Of a stretch of DNA of 64,000 bases, positions 37,503-46,927 are shown one piece after another. Origin of the DNA: Marinobacter flavimaris (GTDB lineage: Bacteria > Pseudomonadota > Gammaproteobacteria > Pseudomonadales > Oleiphilaceae). The notes under the pieces were generated by a model that searched no databases, was not told the DNA's origin, and worked only from the letters and a program-made list of their open reading frames with translations. The position numbers were made by a program, and so were the translations under genes. The stretch covers positions 124,001-188,000 of the forward strand of contig NZ_PSSW01000003.1 in NCBI RefSeq assembly GCF_002933295.1. The letters run 5' to 3'. Position 1 is the stretch's first letter, and each line of letters starts with the position of its first letter.

Positions 37503-38885
37503 TTACGGGGTTTGCGTACCTTTCAGGCCGATGTCGAAACTGTCGATATAGGCGTTGGGTGTTCGGGGGGTGAAGCCGATACCGTCAATCAGCTCCCCCT
37601 GTTGCGGGCGCTGAAAGTTCTCGGCATCGAAGTCCGGAAAATCCGAGGCCTTCAGGGTGCCGTCGGCAATCAGTGAACGAGCTGCCTGCTCGTAGATGTC
37701 GGCCCGGTAAACCCTGGCTGCGGTTTCCATGTACCAGTCGTCCGGCTTGGCCTCGGGGATCTGGCCCCACCGGCGCATCTGGGTGAGATACCAGATGGCA
37801 TCAGACGGATAGGGGTAGGTGGCGTGATACCGGAAGAAGACATTGAAGTCCGGAACCTCGCGAATGTCGCCTTTTTCATACTCGAAGGTGCCGGTCATGG
37901 AGTTGGCGATCACCGCCTTATCGGCACCCACGTAGCTGGGCCGGGCCAGGATTTTTACGGCCTCGTCCCGGTTGGCGTTGTTGTTCTCATCCAGCCAGTG
38001 GGCGGCCCGAATCATGGCGCGCAAAAGTCGCAGGTGGGTGTTGGGATAGTCTTCGGCCCACTGCCGGGTAACCCCAAAGACCTTTTCCGGGTTATTCGGC
38101 CAGATTTCGTAATCGGTGATCACCGGCACGCCGATGCCCATGAAAACCGCTTGCTGATTCCACGGCTCACCCACGCAGTAGCCCTGGATGGTGCCCGCCT
38201 CCATGGTGGCGGGCATCTGCGGCGGCGGAGTTACGGACAGATGCACGTCGGCTTCCAGGGTGCCGCTGGTGTCGCCGCGCTGGGGCGCGTAGTAGCCGGG
38301 ATTCAGGCCACCGGCCGCCAGCCAGTAGCGAAGCTCGTAATTATGGGTGGACACGGGAAACACCATGCCCATCCGGAACCGTTCGCCCCGATCCCGGGCT
38401 GCTTCCACGACCGGCCGCAGCGCGCTGGCGCTAATGGGATGTTCGGGCCTGCCGTCGACATTGTCGGGGATGTGCTGGCTCATGGTGTCCCAGACATCGT
38501 TTGAAACCGTAATGCCATTGCCGTTCAGGTCCATGCTGAAGGCCGTGATGATATCGGCCCGGGTGCCGTAGCCGATGGAGGCGCCAAGAGGCTGGCCAGC
38601 GAGCATATGGGCGCCATCCAGTTCTCCGGTGATGACCCGGTCCAGCAGCACCTTCCAGTTCGCCTGCGCTTCAAGTTCCACGAAAAGGCCTTCGTCCATA
38701 AAGAAGCCCTGTTCCCAGGCAATCGCCAGGGGCGCCATATCGGTCAGCTTGATAAAGCCGAGCTTGAGGTCCGGCTTCTCGGCCGGACCAATTTCCGCGT
38801 GAGTCCCCGTGCTGACTGTCCAGAAGGTGGCTGTTAGCAGAATTCGAGTGAGCCAGCGGGCGGTTCTTCGTGTGAGCGTGTACAT
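37503..38885 (-). CDS. nrtA: Nitrate ABC transporter substrate-binding protein NrtA
   Basis: 460 residues. Signal peptide ([17 protein letters not shown]), then the NrtA/CmpA binding domain beginning [20 protein letters not shown], with [20 protein letters not shown] and the C-terminal [14 protein letters not shown] region, matching nitrate-binding proteins. Start ATG 38885 is preceded by GAGG at 7 nt. It is first in nrtABC, 28 nt before nrtB, and is preceded by a NasR-type leader and a sigma-54 promoter. Confidence 0.93.
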   Translation of the reverse strand: MYTLTRRTARWLTRILLTATFWTVSTGTHAEIGPAEKPDLKLGFIKLTDMAPLAIAWEQGFFMDEGLFVELEAQANWKVLLDRVITGELDGAHMLAGQPLGASIGYGTRADIITAFSMDLNGNGITVSNDVWDTMSQHIPDNVDGRPEHPISASALRPVVEAARDRGERFRMGMVFPVSTHNYELRYWLAAGGLNPGYYAPQRGDTSGTLEADVHLSVTPPPQMPATMEAGTIQGYCVGEPWNQQAVFMGIGVPVITDYEIWPNNPEKVFGVTRQWAEDYPNTHLRLLRAMIRAAHWLDENNNANRDEAVKILARPSYVGADKAVIANSMTGTFEYEKGDIREVPDFNVFFRYHATYPYPSDAIWYLTQMRRWGQIPEAKPDDWYMETAARVYRADIYEQAARSLIADGTLKASDFPDFDAENFQRPQQGELIDGIGFTPRTPNAYIDSFDIGLKGTQTP

Positions 38886-38998
38886 GGATATACCTCATTC
38901 TGTGTGGCCCAAACGCAAAAACGCCCGCTCTCCGTTGCCGGAAAGCAGGCGCCTGTGCCTGGGGATCAGTTTTCTGTTGAGTCGTAACGCGCGTTTCT
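38886..38998 (-). promoter_or_regulatory. NasR-responsive leader and attenuator of nrtABC
   Basis: In the minus-strand leader, CAGGC and GCCTG (38961-38957 and 38950-38946) form a hairpin with hexaloop ACAGGC, A first and G fourth. Its 3' arm lies inside the 5' arm of a 12-bp terminator stem, CGCCTGCTTTCC with GGAGAGCGGGCG (38951-38940 with 38933-38922), loop of six nt, followed by TTTTT (38921-38917). The two hairpins exclude each other, as in NasR-controlled antitermination. Confidence 0.7.
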
Positions 38999-39009
38999 GT
39001 TTTTAGTCT

Positions 39010-39025
39010 TGCATGGCCCGTGCCA
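39010..39025 (-). promoter_or_regulatory. Sigma-54 promoter of nrtABC
   Basis: TGGCACGGGCCATGCA on the minus strand fits the -24/-12 consensus, with GG and GC 10 nt apart. A start near 38998 would give a 113-nt leader. The 501-nt stretch 38886-39386 between nrtA and nasA holds only the two leaders and promoters; the part 39026-39254 shows no feature I can name, apart from a GCACCA-type half-site near 39131 that could be an NtrC site. Confidence 0.65.
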
Positions 39026-39254
39026 TATCGGCTGGTCTAAATAAAACAACGAGTTAGAAGAGTTCTTCGAGGAGGCGGCAGGTATGGTGAGCGGGTATTC
39101 GTCTGGTTTTAGTGCGTGGTAGGGCAGGTTTGCACCACTTTGATACCGGATTTGGTGGTTGGCCCGGAACCTTGGCGCATTGATGCGGGGCTGAAATCCT
39201 CGAGGGCCGCCATAGTCGGTGCCTGGCAGACCCCGGAGCCGCTCTCGATCGGAA

Positions 39255-39270
39255 TGGCCCTGTTATTGCA
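39255..39270 (+). promoter_or_regulatory. Sigma-54 promoter of nasA
   Basis: TGGCCCTGTTATTGCA matches the -24/-12 pattern with perfect GG/GC spacing. Transcription would start near 39282, about 105 nt before the nasA start. Confidence 0.6.
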
Positions 39271-39281
39271 ACCGGTTATGC

Positions 39282-39386
39282 GACTGTTCAAGACAACCTG
39301 ATTCCACTGGCAACGAAGCCCGCCCCTGATGCGCCTCCAAGGCATCCGGATTGGCGGGCTTTTTTTATGAAACCCGAGGAGGTGCT
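39282..39386 (+). promoter_or_regulatory. NasR-responsive leader and attenuator of nasA
   Basis: A terminator stem AAGCCCGCC (39316-39324) with GGCGGGCTT (39353-39361) is followed by TTTTTTT (39360-39366), 20 nt before the nasA start. A short hairpin, GGC (39309-39311) with GCC (39318-39320), has hexaloop AACGAA (A first, G fourth) and overlaps the terminator 5' arm. The stem is only three strong pairs, so this hairpin is less sure than those in the other leaders. Confidence 0.6.
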
Positions 39387-42032
39387 GTGACCGGTACCAA
39401 CAAAAAACCGGCGACGGTTCAAACCACCTGCCCGTATTGCGGTGTGGGTTGTGGAGTGAGCGCAACGCCATCTGCGACCCGCGGGGATGAGACACATCCG
39501 GCGAATCTGGGGCGCCTTTGCGTGAAGGGCTCTGCCTTACACGAAACGCTGACTCCTGATGGACGACTGTTGCGGCCTGTTGTTCACGGTCGTGAAAGTG
39601 CCTGGCCGCAGGCAGTGGCGGAAGTGGCCCGACAGATTCGTGAATCAGTGGCGCTTCATGGGCCCGGGTCTGTGGCCTTCTATCTCTCCGGTCAGTTATT
39701 GACGGAAGATTATTACGTGGCCAACAAACTGGCCAAGGGGTTTATCCGCACACCCAACGTGGATACCAATTCCCGCCTGTGCATGTCGTCCGCCGTCGCT
39801 GCCCATAAAAGGGCCTTTGGCGGGGATCTGGTTCCCGGCTGTTATGAAGACCTGGAACTGGCGAACCTGTTGGTGCTGGCGGGCAGCAATGCCGCCTGGG
39901 CGCATCCGGTGCTGTATCAGAGAATGCAGGCTTCGGCGCGACCCGGCCGCCGGGTGGTGGTGATTGATCCCCGTAAAACCGCGACCAGCGATCTGGCGGA
40001 TCTGCATCTGGCCATTCGTCCCGGGACCGATACGGTGCTGTTCAATGGCTTACTGGTCTGGCTGGCCGACCAGCAGGCAGTTGACCATGGTTACCTGGCG
40101 GATCATTGTGAAGGTTTTGACGCCAGCCTTAGCGCTGCCGAATCCGCGGCACCCTCTCCCGAAGCGGTGTCCAGGATCTGTGAACTGCCGGTAGAAGATG
40201 TCATTACCTTTTACCGATGGTTCGCAGAGGAGCAGCGCACGGTGACGGCGTTCTCCCAGGGCATCAATCAGTCTTCGGCCGGCACCGATAAAGGCAACGC
40301 CATTATCAACTGCCATCTGGCCACAGGCCGGGTGGGCAAGCCCGGCGCCAGCCCCCTTTCCCTGACCGGCCAACCCAATGCCATGGGTGGCCGGGAAGTG
40401 GGTGGGCTGGCCAACACCCTTGCCGCTCATATGGATTACGACAGCCTGGATGCCCGGGACCGCGTGGCCCGGTTCTGGGAGACCGAGGCGGTCGCAGATG
40501 GACCGGGCATGAAAGCCGTCGATCTGTTCGATGCGGTTGAGCGGGGTGATATCAAGGTGTTGTGGATCATGGCCACCAACCCTGCGGTCAGTTTGCCGGA
40601 GACCCATCGTATCCGGCGGGCCCTGGACCTGTGCCCGACTGTCATTGTGTCTGATTGCGTCAGGGACACTGACACCGCCCGGCATGCAGACATCCTGTTG
40701 CCGGCGGCGGGTTGGGGTGAGAAAGACGGCACGGTTACCAATTCTGAACGCTGCATTTCCCGTCAGCGGCGCTTTCTGCCGTTGCCCGGAGAGGCCCGGC
40801 CGGACTGGTGGATCGTCAGTGCGGTGGCCCGCGCGCTGGGACACCAGGCGGGCTTTGACTATGAACGGCCCGCGGACATTTTTCGGGAACATGCCCGGTT
40901 GTCGGGGTTCGAGAACGCCGGTCAGCGTTTCTTCGATATTTCCGGGCTGGCGGAGTTGAGCAATGAACAATACGAGTTGCTTGAGCCTGTCCAATGGCCG
41001 GTTACCGTGGCGGCGTCTGATTCCAGGCGACTGTTCACTGACGGTCGGTTTGCGACCGCCAACGGGCGCGCCCGCCTGATACCGATTGCCTCTCGATTAC
41101 CGGCCAGGAATCCGAATGAAGCGTTTCCGTTGATCGTGAATACGGGCCGTATCCGGGACCAGTGGCACACCATGACCCGGACAGGCCGGTCCAGCCGGTT
41201 GCTGGCCCATCGCCCCGAGCCGTTCATTGAGGTGCATCCCGAGGATATCCGGGCGCTTTCCCTCAGCCCGGGGGCATTGGCAACACTGAAGAGTGCCCAT
41301 GGGCACTTTGTCGGCCGGGTGCGCAGTGCGCCGGAGCAGCGGCGTAGTGAGGTGTTTGTGCCGATCCACTGGAACGATCAGTTCACCGGGCAGGGTCTGG
41401 CGACAGCGCTGACTGACAGCCTGGTGGACCCCATATCCGGGCAACCGGAGGCCAAGTATGGCCGTGCGACCCTCACCCACTGGCCTGCCCGTTGGTATGG
41501 ACGTTTGCTGGTGCGACGGGATCGTCCAAAACGCTGGAAGGCAGACTACTGGGCCCAACAGGTTCTGCCCGATTGCGATAGCTGGATCGTGGCGGGGCAG
41601 TGCAAAATGGATTGGAAAAGTGCTGTGCCAGACTGGCTCGGCGGCCAGCCGCAGCTGGTGATGGAAGATGTCCGCGAAGGCCGCTTCCGGGCGGCGCGGT
41701 TGCGCAATGGTCAGTTGGAGGCGGTACTCATGGTGGATCGTGACGCGGCTGCCCTGCCATCCGTGGACTGGCTGGTCAGCTGCTTTAGTCAGCCAGAGCT
41801 CGACGAGGCGAGCCGGCGCGGCCTGCTGGCGGCAAAGGCCGTCGATGGGGATGATGCCGGCAACCTGGTTTGCAGCTGCTTCCAGGTTGGGGACCGACAG
41901 ATTCAGCAGGCGATTGGGCGGGGTGCCAACAGCCTTGATGCCCTCGGCCGTGAGCTCAAATGCGGCACCAACTGTGGGTCCTGTGTGCCGGAGATACGGA
42001 GCCTTCTGGTTGCCGCTACCGAGGTGGTGTAA
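39387..42032 (+). CDS. nasA: Assimilatory nitrate reductase catalytic subunit
   Basis: 881 residues from GTG 39387, preceded by AGGAGG at 4 nt. The N-terminal [4Fe-4S] cysteines are C15, C18, C22 and C45 (CPYCGVGC, GRLCVKG). The molybdopterin domains follow through residue 780, and the C-terminus carries a BFD-like [2Fe-2S] domain with NLVCSCFQVGD and CGTNCGSC. It reduces nitrate to nitrite in the cytoplasm, with electrons probably from the FAD reductase at 32525-33757. The 3' end overlaps the convergent SprT-like gene by 17 nt. Confidence 0.95.
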   Translation: MTGTNKKPATVQTTCPYCGVGCGVSATPSATRGDETHPANLGRLCVKGSALHETLTPDGRLLRPVVHGRESAWPQAVAEVARQIRESVALHGPGSVAFYLSGQLLTEDYYVANKLAKGFIRTPNVDTNSRLCMSSAVAAHKRAFGGDLVPGCYEDLELANLLVLAGSNAAWAHPVLYQRMQASARPGRRVVVIDPRKTATSDLADLHLAIRPGTDTVLFNGLLVWLADQQAVDHGYLADHCEGFDASLSAAESAAPSPEAVSRICELPVEDVITFYRWFAEEQRTVTAFSQGINQSSAGTDKGNAIINCHLATGRVGKPGASPLSLTGQPNAMGGREVGGLANTLAAHMDYDSLDARDRVARFWETEAVADGPGMKAVDLFDAVERGDIKVLWIMATNPAVSLPETHRIRRALDLCPTVIVSDCVRDTDTARHADILLPAAGWGEKDGTVTNSERCISRQRRFLPLPGEARPDWWIVSAVARALGHQAGFDYERPADIFREHARLSGFENAGQRFFDISGLAELSNEQYELLEPVQWPVTVAASDSRRLFTDGRFATANGRARLIPIASRLPARNPNEAFPLIVNTGRIRDQWHTMTRTGRSSRLLAHRPEPFIEVHPEDIRALSLSPGALATLKSAHGHFVGRVRSAPEQRRSEVFVPIHWNDQFTGQGLATALTDSLVDPISGQPEAKYGRATLTHWPARWYGRLLVRRDRPKRWKADYWAQQVLPDCDSWIVAGQCKMDWKSAVPDWLGGQPQLVMEDVREGRFRAARLRNGQLEAVLMVDRDAAALPSVDWLVSCFSQPELDEASRRGLLAAKAVDGDDAGNLVCSCFQVGDRQIQQAIGRGANSLDALGRELKCGTNCGSCVPEIRSLLVAATEVV

Positions 42033-42732
42033 GCGGGCTTAGCACCTGCACAGGCACTCTGTATCGCACCCCTTTCGAGTGCCCGATGCCGTCCACGGTG
42101 CAGGTCTTTCGATTGACCCGAATGATCTGCCCGTGCAGTTCCCGCCGGCCGGCCCCGAATCGCACAGTATCACCCACCTGCCAGTGGGCAATCTGTTGCC
42201 TTGTGTCCACAGGCTCGAAGGGCGTATCCGGTAGCGCCAGACCCTGTTCCCTCGCCTCATCTGCCAGGGCCTTACGGGTCGCTTGCGCGGCCCCGTTCTC
42301 GTGCAACTCATCCAGAATGGTGTAGAAATGGCGGTTGTGCACGGATCCGCGATATCGCTGGCCGGCACTTTGCTGCAGGAGATGGGCAAACTCGTGGCAG
42401 CAGGTGTGTGCGAGCAAATTCAGGGTGCTCAGTTCCCCACCAAAGTAACCCCGTTTCCGGATCTCCCGGCCCGACAGCCAGCCGCTCGCCGTCTCCGGCT
42501 GGTGCTTGGCGGCAATCATGCGGGCACCGTAGGTGATCAGGTGTTGCCGGTCTCGAGAATCGTAACGGTGATAGGTGGCCTGGCCGGACCCAACCCGGCA
42601 ATGCAGGACGCTGCCCGGATTGCGTTCCCGGACCCACTGCTCCGCCGGTTGCCAGAGCCGGTCCCGGGTGACGGTGCACATGAGCTCGCCGAGGCTGATG
42701 GCGGTCTGGGTTGGTAGGGGCGTTTTCTGCAA
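42016..42732 (-). CDS. SprT-like putative zinc metalloprotein
   Basis: 238 residues. A HEFAH motif (CCHEFAHLLQQSAG) near residue 113 with a following NRHFYTILDELH block suggests a SprT-like zinc fold. A C-terminal KOW- or SH3-like part (WQVGDTVRFGAGRRELHGQI region) is unusual and might bind RNA or DNA. Function unknown. The start is uncertain: TTG 42732 gives the full length, ATG 42681 a shorter form. Its 3' end overlaps the nasA 3' end by 17 nt, and it sits at the left end of the region that divides the nitrate genes. Confidence 0.6.
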   Translation of the reverse strand: MQKTPLPTQTAISLGELMCTVTRDRLWQPAEQWVRERNPGSVLHCRVGSGQATYHRYDSRDRQHLITYGARMIAAKHQPETASGWLSGREIRKRGYFGGELSTLNLLAHTCCHEFAHLLQQSAGQRYRGSVHNRHFYTILDELHENGAAQATRKALADEAREQGLALPDTPFEPVDTRQQIAHWQVGDTVRFGAGRRELHGQIIRVNRKTCTVDGIGHSKGVRYRVPVQVLSPLTPPR

Positions 42733-42879
42733 ACTTGGGTACCTGGCTACTTCACGGATGCGTAAGAATAGACAAGCTTAACGTTCGAATTTACGGTTTG
42801 CTATGGTCTGGTTTCCCAATGTTGTTTAGAGTCTCTCCACATTTTGTGTAGTGGTAGTTTCAGGAGACGCCTTTCCACC

Positions 42880-44988
42880 ATGAATGCCGAACAGCTCAAA
42901 CAGCTTGAAGATGACCTCTGGTCTGCCGCCGATAACCTGCGGGCCAACTCCGATCTCAAGTCCAGCGAATACGCCACGCCGGTACTCGGCCTGATCTTCC
43001 TGAAATTCGCCGACAACAAGTACAAGCGAGCCGAGCCGGACATCACCAAAGAGTTTGCGGAATTCAGAGGCACCCGGCGGGACAAACCGATCTCCGAAAT
43101 TGCCATCCAGAAATGCGGTTTCTATCTCCCGGATCACGCCCGTTACCACTACCTCCTGGGCCTGCCGGAGCAGGAAGACCTGGCCCGAAAGATCAAACAG
43201 GCCATGGAAGCCATCGAGGAATACAAACCCGAGCTGGATGGCATCTTGCCCAAGGACGAATACTTCGCCCTTACCCGCACCAGCAACACCCTGCTGGCGG
43301 AACTGCTGAAGAACTTCTCCAACATCCCGGCTGATGCCAATGGCGACATCTTCGGCAAAATCTACGAATTCTTCCTGGGCAAATTCGCCCTGAGCGAAGG
43401 CCAGAAAGGTGGTGAGTTCTTCACCCCTACCTCCGTGGTCAAACTGATGGTGGAAATCATCGAACCCCACCACGGCACGGTATACGACCCGGCCTGCGGG
43501 TCTGCCGGGATGTTCGTGCAGTCCCAGCAATTCGTGGAGCGCCACCGCAAGAAGCTGGACGAACTGGGCGAAGCCCACGACGAAGACCAGCTCTATGTCT
43601 ACGGCCAGGAAAAGACCCTGGATACCGTCAAGCTCGCGAAGATGAACCTGGCGGTCAACGGACTGCGGGGTGAGATACGCCAGGCTAACAGCTATACCGA
43701 AAACCCCTTTGACGGCTTCGGAAAATTCGACTTCGTGATGGCCAATCCGCCGTTCAACGTGGACGACGTGCCCCTGGCCTCGGTGGAAGACGATCCCCGT
43801 TTCAACACCTACGGCCTGCCCCGCAAGAAAACCAAGGCCAAAGCCAGCGAAAAGGGCAAGGAAACCGTTCCCAACGCCAACTACCTGTGGATCAACCTGT
43901 TTGCCACCTCACTTAAGGACAACACTCCGGACAGCGGCCGTGCGGCGCTGGTGATGGCGAACTCTGCCTCCGATGCCCGCCACAGCGAGGCGGACATTCG
44001 CCAGACATTGATCGAGAACAACCTGATCTACGGCATGCTCACCCTGCCGTCCAACATGTTCTATACGGTCACCCTGCCCGCCACCCTCTGGTTCTTCGAC
44101 AAGAACAAGCAGGACGACCGCATACTGTTTATCGATGCCCGTAACATCTTCACCCAGATCGACCGGGCCCATCGGGAATTCAGTGAGGAGCAGGTCCAGA
44201 ACATCGCCATCATCAGCAAACTGCACAAAGGCAAGCGGGCCGACTTTATCCGGCTGGTGGACAGCTACTTCCGCAAGGGCATGGAACAACTGCTGGCCAA
44301 CCGTGAAAAGGTGGAGCCGGTAAGTGAGCAGTTACTGGACGTGCTGGACGACGCCCAGGGCAAGCAGGCCGTGGGCGAACTGGTCAGCCAGTGGCAGGGC
44401 CTGAAAGCCCTGCAGCAAGCCAGTGATGCCTACACCGAAGCTGCCGACCTGCACCTGGGCACCCCGGAGGCCATCGAAACCGCCAACCGCACCCAGCACG
44501 AATTGAGAGCAAAGTTTGATCCGTTCTTCCAGCAACTGCACACCGGCCTGAAGCAGCTGGACAAAGTGGTACGCCAGCACGAAAAGGCCAGCGCGGAAGA
44601 GGCCAGACAGGCCGGCAAACGCACCTCCACCGACCGCAACGCCCGCCGCCTGAAAGAGGCGCTGGAGGAACTGCACAAGGAAGTTCGCAGTGCGGAGGCC
44701 TATTACCAGCATATTCACTGGCTTCAGGAACGCTTCCCGAATGCTGAGTACGAGGATGTAACGGGCCTTTGCAAGCTGGCGACACCGGAGGAAGTGAAAG
44801 AGCAGGATTACTCCCTGAATCCGGGTCGTTATGTGGGGGTTGTTATTGAAGAGGATGGGAAGACCGAGGAGGAGTTCATTGACGAAATGTCGCGGATGAA
44901 TGATGACTTAGTTGAGTTGAACAATGCCGCCGCTGATTTGTCATCGCTGATCGCGAGAAATATGGAACAGGTGATTGATAAGTCATGA
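42880..44988 (+). CDS. hsdM: Type I restriction-modification DNA methyltransferase HsdM
   Basis: 702 residues from ATG 42880, preceded by CAGGAGACG. An N-terminal HsdM helical domain (LKQLEDDLWSAADNLRANSDL region, in part) precedes the N6-adenine methyltransferase core, with the SAM motif DPACGSAGMF at 203-212 and catalytic NPPF at 289-292. It methylates adenines in the target site within the HsdM2S complex. The last residues overlap the hsdS start (ATGA). A long coiled coil follows the core near 500-650. Confidence 0.95.
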   Translation: MNAEQLKQLEDDLWSAADNLRANSDLKSSEYATPVLGLIFLKFADNKYKRAEPDITKEFAEFRGTRRDKPISEIAIQKCGFYLPDHARYHYLLGLPEQEDLARKIKQAMEAIEEYKPELDGILPKDEYFALTRTSNTLLAELLKNFSNIPADANGDIFGKIYEFFLGKFALSEGQKGGEFFTPTSVVKLMVEIIEPHHGTVYDPACGSAGMFVQSQQFVERHRKKLDELGEAHDEDQLYVYGQEKTLDTVKLAKMNLAVNGLRGEIRQANSYTENPFDGFGKFDFVMANPPFNVDDVPLASVEDDPRFNTYGLPRKKTKAKASEKGKETVPNANYLWINLFATSLKDNTPDSGRAALVMANSASDARHSEADIRQTLIENNLIYGMLTLPSNMFYTVTLPATLWFFDKNKQDDRILFIDARNIFTQIDRAHREFSEEQVQNIAIISKLHKGKRADFIRLVDSYFRKGMEQLLANREKVEPVSEQLLDVLDDAQGKQAVGELVSQWQGLKALQQASDAYTEAADLHLGTPEAIETANRTQHELRAKFDPFFQQLHTGLKQLDKVVRQHEKASAEEARQAGKRTSTDRNARRLKEALEELHKEVRSAEAYYQHIHWLQERFPNAEYEDVTGLCKLATPEEVKEQDYSLNPGRYVGVVIEEDGKTEEEFIDEMSRMNDDLVELNNAAADLSSLIARNMEQVIDKS

Positions 44989-46205
44989 GTCTTTTCCCTG
45001 ATAGCTGGAAGTTGGCTGAAGCACGCGAAATTTGCAGTCAAATCGTGGACTGCGTGAACAAGACTGCACCTGTTGTCGATTACGAAACGCCCTACAAAAT
45101 GATTCGTACAACCAATGTGAAGAACGGTCGGATTGATTTGTCAGGTGCAAGATGCGTGGACGAGGCCACTTTCATCAAGTGGAATCGTAGGCTGACTCCA
45201 AGAAAAGGTGATGTTGTTTTAACCCGGGAAGCGCCGCTGGGAGATATCGGTTTAATCAGAACTGATGACAAGGTATTCCTTGGTCAGCGAACGATGATCT
45301 TCCGTGCTGACGGGATCAACTTAGACCAGCGATTCCTGTATTACTCGCTTCTTGGTCCAACATTGCAGGCTCAGATTTCGGCATTGGGATCTGGCTCTAC
45401 AGTTGAGCATGTCAGGGTGCCGGATGCAGAAAGATTGGTAATTCCTCACCCGCCTATTGGCGAGCAAAGAAAGATCGCTGGTTTGTTATCTGCCTACGAT
45501 GACCTGATCGAAAATAACAAACGCCGCATCACCCTGCTCGAAAACATGGCCGAGGAAATCTACCGCGAGTGGTTTGTGCGGTTCCGGTTCCCGGGGTGGC
45601 AGGAGGCGGATTTTGAGAAGGGGCTTCCGGCTGGTTGGTCGATCAAGAGGCTCAATGACATCTTGGCTCTTCAGTATGGAAAAGCTCTGAAAAGTGAGGA
45701 TCGTGTTGAGGGCACTGTTCCTGTTTATGGCTCAAGCGGCGTTGTTGGTTTCCACAACGAAGCTCTCGTCGAGCGGCCGGGGATTATCGTGGGTCGGAAG
45801 GGTAATGTAGGGGCGATTCATTGGTCAGATGTTGCCTTTTACCCAATCGATACCGTTTATTACGTTGTGTCTGATCTGAGCGAACATTTCCTGTATTACC
45901 TCCTGCATTCCGTTAATTTTATAAATAACGATGCAGCCGTACCGGGTTTGAATCGAAAACAAGCCTATTCAAACGAAGTGTTGGTTCCGAAGAGTGGATT
46001 GATCGAGCAATTCGAAGAGCTGGTGAAGCCTCTTTACGATCAGAAAAGATCGTTGATCAAAATGAACGATAACTTAGAGAAAACCAAAAACCAACTCCTC
46101 CCCCGCCTGATCTCCGGCAAACTCTCCTTGGAAAACTTGGATATCCAGTTTCCGCCCTCCATGCAGGGTGCCCAGTCGGACAGCGCCGACGAAGCCGCCG
46201 CTTGA
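44985..46205 (+). CDS. hsdS: Type I restriction specificity subunit HsdS
   Basis: 406 residues. Two target-recognition domains, about 1-150 and 205-350, are separated by a conserved helical spacer (PPIGEQRKIAGLLSAYDDLI, KRRITLLENMAEEIYREWF) and followed by a second helical repeat (EKTKNQLLPRLISGKLS). The recognition parts are more AT-rich than the flanks, as expected for exchangeable domains. The target site cannot be read from sequence. Translation is coupled to hsdM by a 4-nt overlap. Confidence 0.92.
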   Translation: MSLFPDSWKLAEAREICSQIVDCVNKTAPVVDYETPYKMIRTTNVKNGRIDLSGARCVDEATFIKWNRRLTPRKGDVVLTREAPLGDIGLIRTDDKVFLGQRTMIFRADGINLDQRFLYYSLLGPTLQAQISALGSGSTVEHVRVPDAERLVIPHPPIGEQRKIAGLLSAYDDLIENNKRRITLLENMAEEIYREWFVRFRFPGWQEADFEKGLPAGWSIKRLNDILALQYGKALKSEDRVEGTVPVYGSSGVVGFHNEALVERPGIIVGRKGNVGAIHWSDVAFYPIDTVYYVVSDLSEHFLYYLLHSVNFINNDAAVPGLNRKQAYSNEVLVPKSGLIEQFEELVKPLYDQKRSLIKMNDNLEKTKNQLLPRLISGKLSLENLDIQFPPSMQGAQSDSADEAAA

Positions 46206-46217
46206 ACCCCTAACGGT

Positions 46218-46269
46218 AATCAGACAAACTGTCACCAGATATCAATAAGTGGTGACGGTTTGTCTGATT
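46218..46269. promoter_or_regulatory. Inverted-repeat operator at the start of abiEi
   Basis: A 19-bp inverted repeat, AATCAGACAAACTGTCACC at 46218-46236 and its complement with one mismatch at 46251-46269, is separated by 14 nt. The right arm covers the presumed abiEi start. AbiEi antitoxins repress their own promoter through paired inverted repeats, so this is the probable operator. Confidence 0.6.
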
Positions 46270-46880
46270 CCGGCTCTGCCCGATCCTCCCGGGCACAACT
46301 CCAAACCCTGTTCCGACAGCACGGCGGCCAACTCCGCCTGAGCGAAGCGCTGGCCCGGGGCTATAGTCGGTACCAGTTCTATCAGCTTCGGGACGAAGGG
46401 GTGATTGAGCCGGTCAGCCGCGGCCTGTACCGGCTGGCGGACCTGCCTCCTATTGAAAACCCGGATCTGGTGGCCGCCGCTACTCGGTTCCCTGGTGCGG
46501 TGCTTTGCCTGATTTCCGCGCTGGACTGGCACGGTATAACCACACAGATTCCCCACCAGGTGCATCTGGCGGTGGATCGGGATGCCCGTCTGCCAGTGCT
46601 GGACTATCCGCCGGTGGCTGGTTATCGGTTCTCCGGGCAGGCCTTTAGTGCGGGCATCGAGCAGGTCGACGTAGATGGCATTACTCTGAACGTCTACAAC
46701 CCGGAGAAAACCCTGGCGGACTGTTTCAAGTTTCGGAATCGTATCGGCATGGATGTGGCGCTGGAGGCACTGGATCTTTATCGCACTCGCAAAACCTTTC
46801 TTCCGGGCAAACTGATGGAATACGCCCGAATCTGCCGGGTCGCCAATGTGATGGGCCCCTATGTGGAAGCCAGGCTGTGA
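46260..46880 (+). CDS. abiEi: Type IV AbiEi antitoxin and transcriptional repressor
   Basis: 206 residues. An N-terminal winged helix-turn-helix (about 10-60; LSEALARGYSRYQFYQLRDEGV) precedes the AbiEi antitoxin domain, with ISALDWHGITTQIP near 100 and a VYNPEKTLADCFKFR block near 150. It neutralises the AbiEii toxin and represses its own operon. The start is TTG 46260, inside an inverted repeat; the ribosome site is weak. It lies between hsdS and hsdR. Confidence 0.85.
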   Translation: MSDSGSARSSRAQLQTLFRQHGGQLRLSEALARGYSRYQFYQLRDEGVIEPVSRGLYRLADLPPIENPDLVAAATRFPGAVLCLISALDWHGITTQIPHQVHLAVDRDARLPVLDYPPVAGYRFSGQAFSAGIEQVDVDGITLNVYNPEKTLADCFKFRNRIGMDVALEALDLYRTRKTFLPGKLMEYARICRVANVMGPYVEARL

Positions 46881-46927
46881 ATGGAATCAGTCAATCACTG
46901 GAATAACCCAAGTGAAAGGAGATCACG

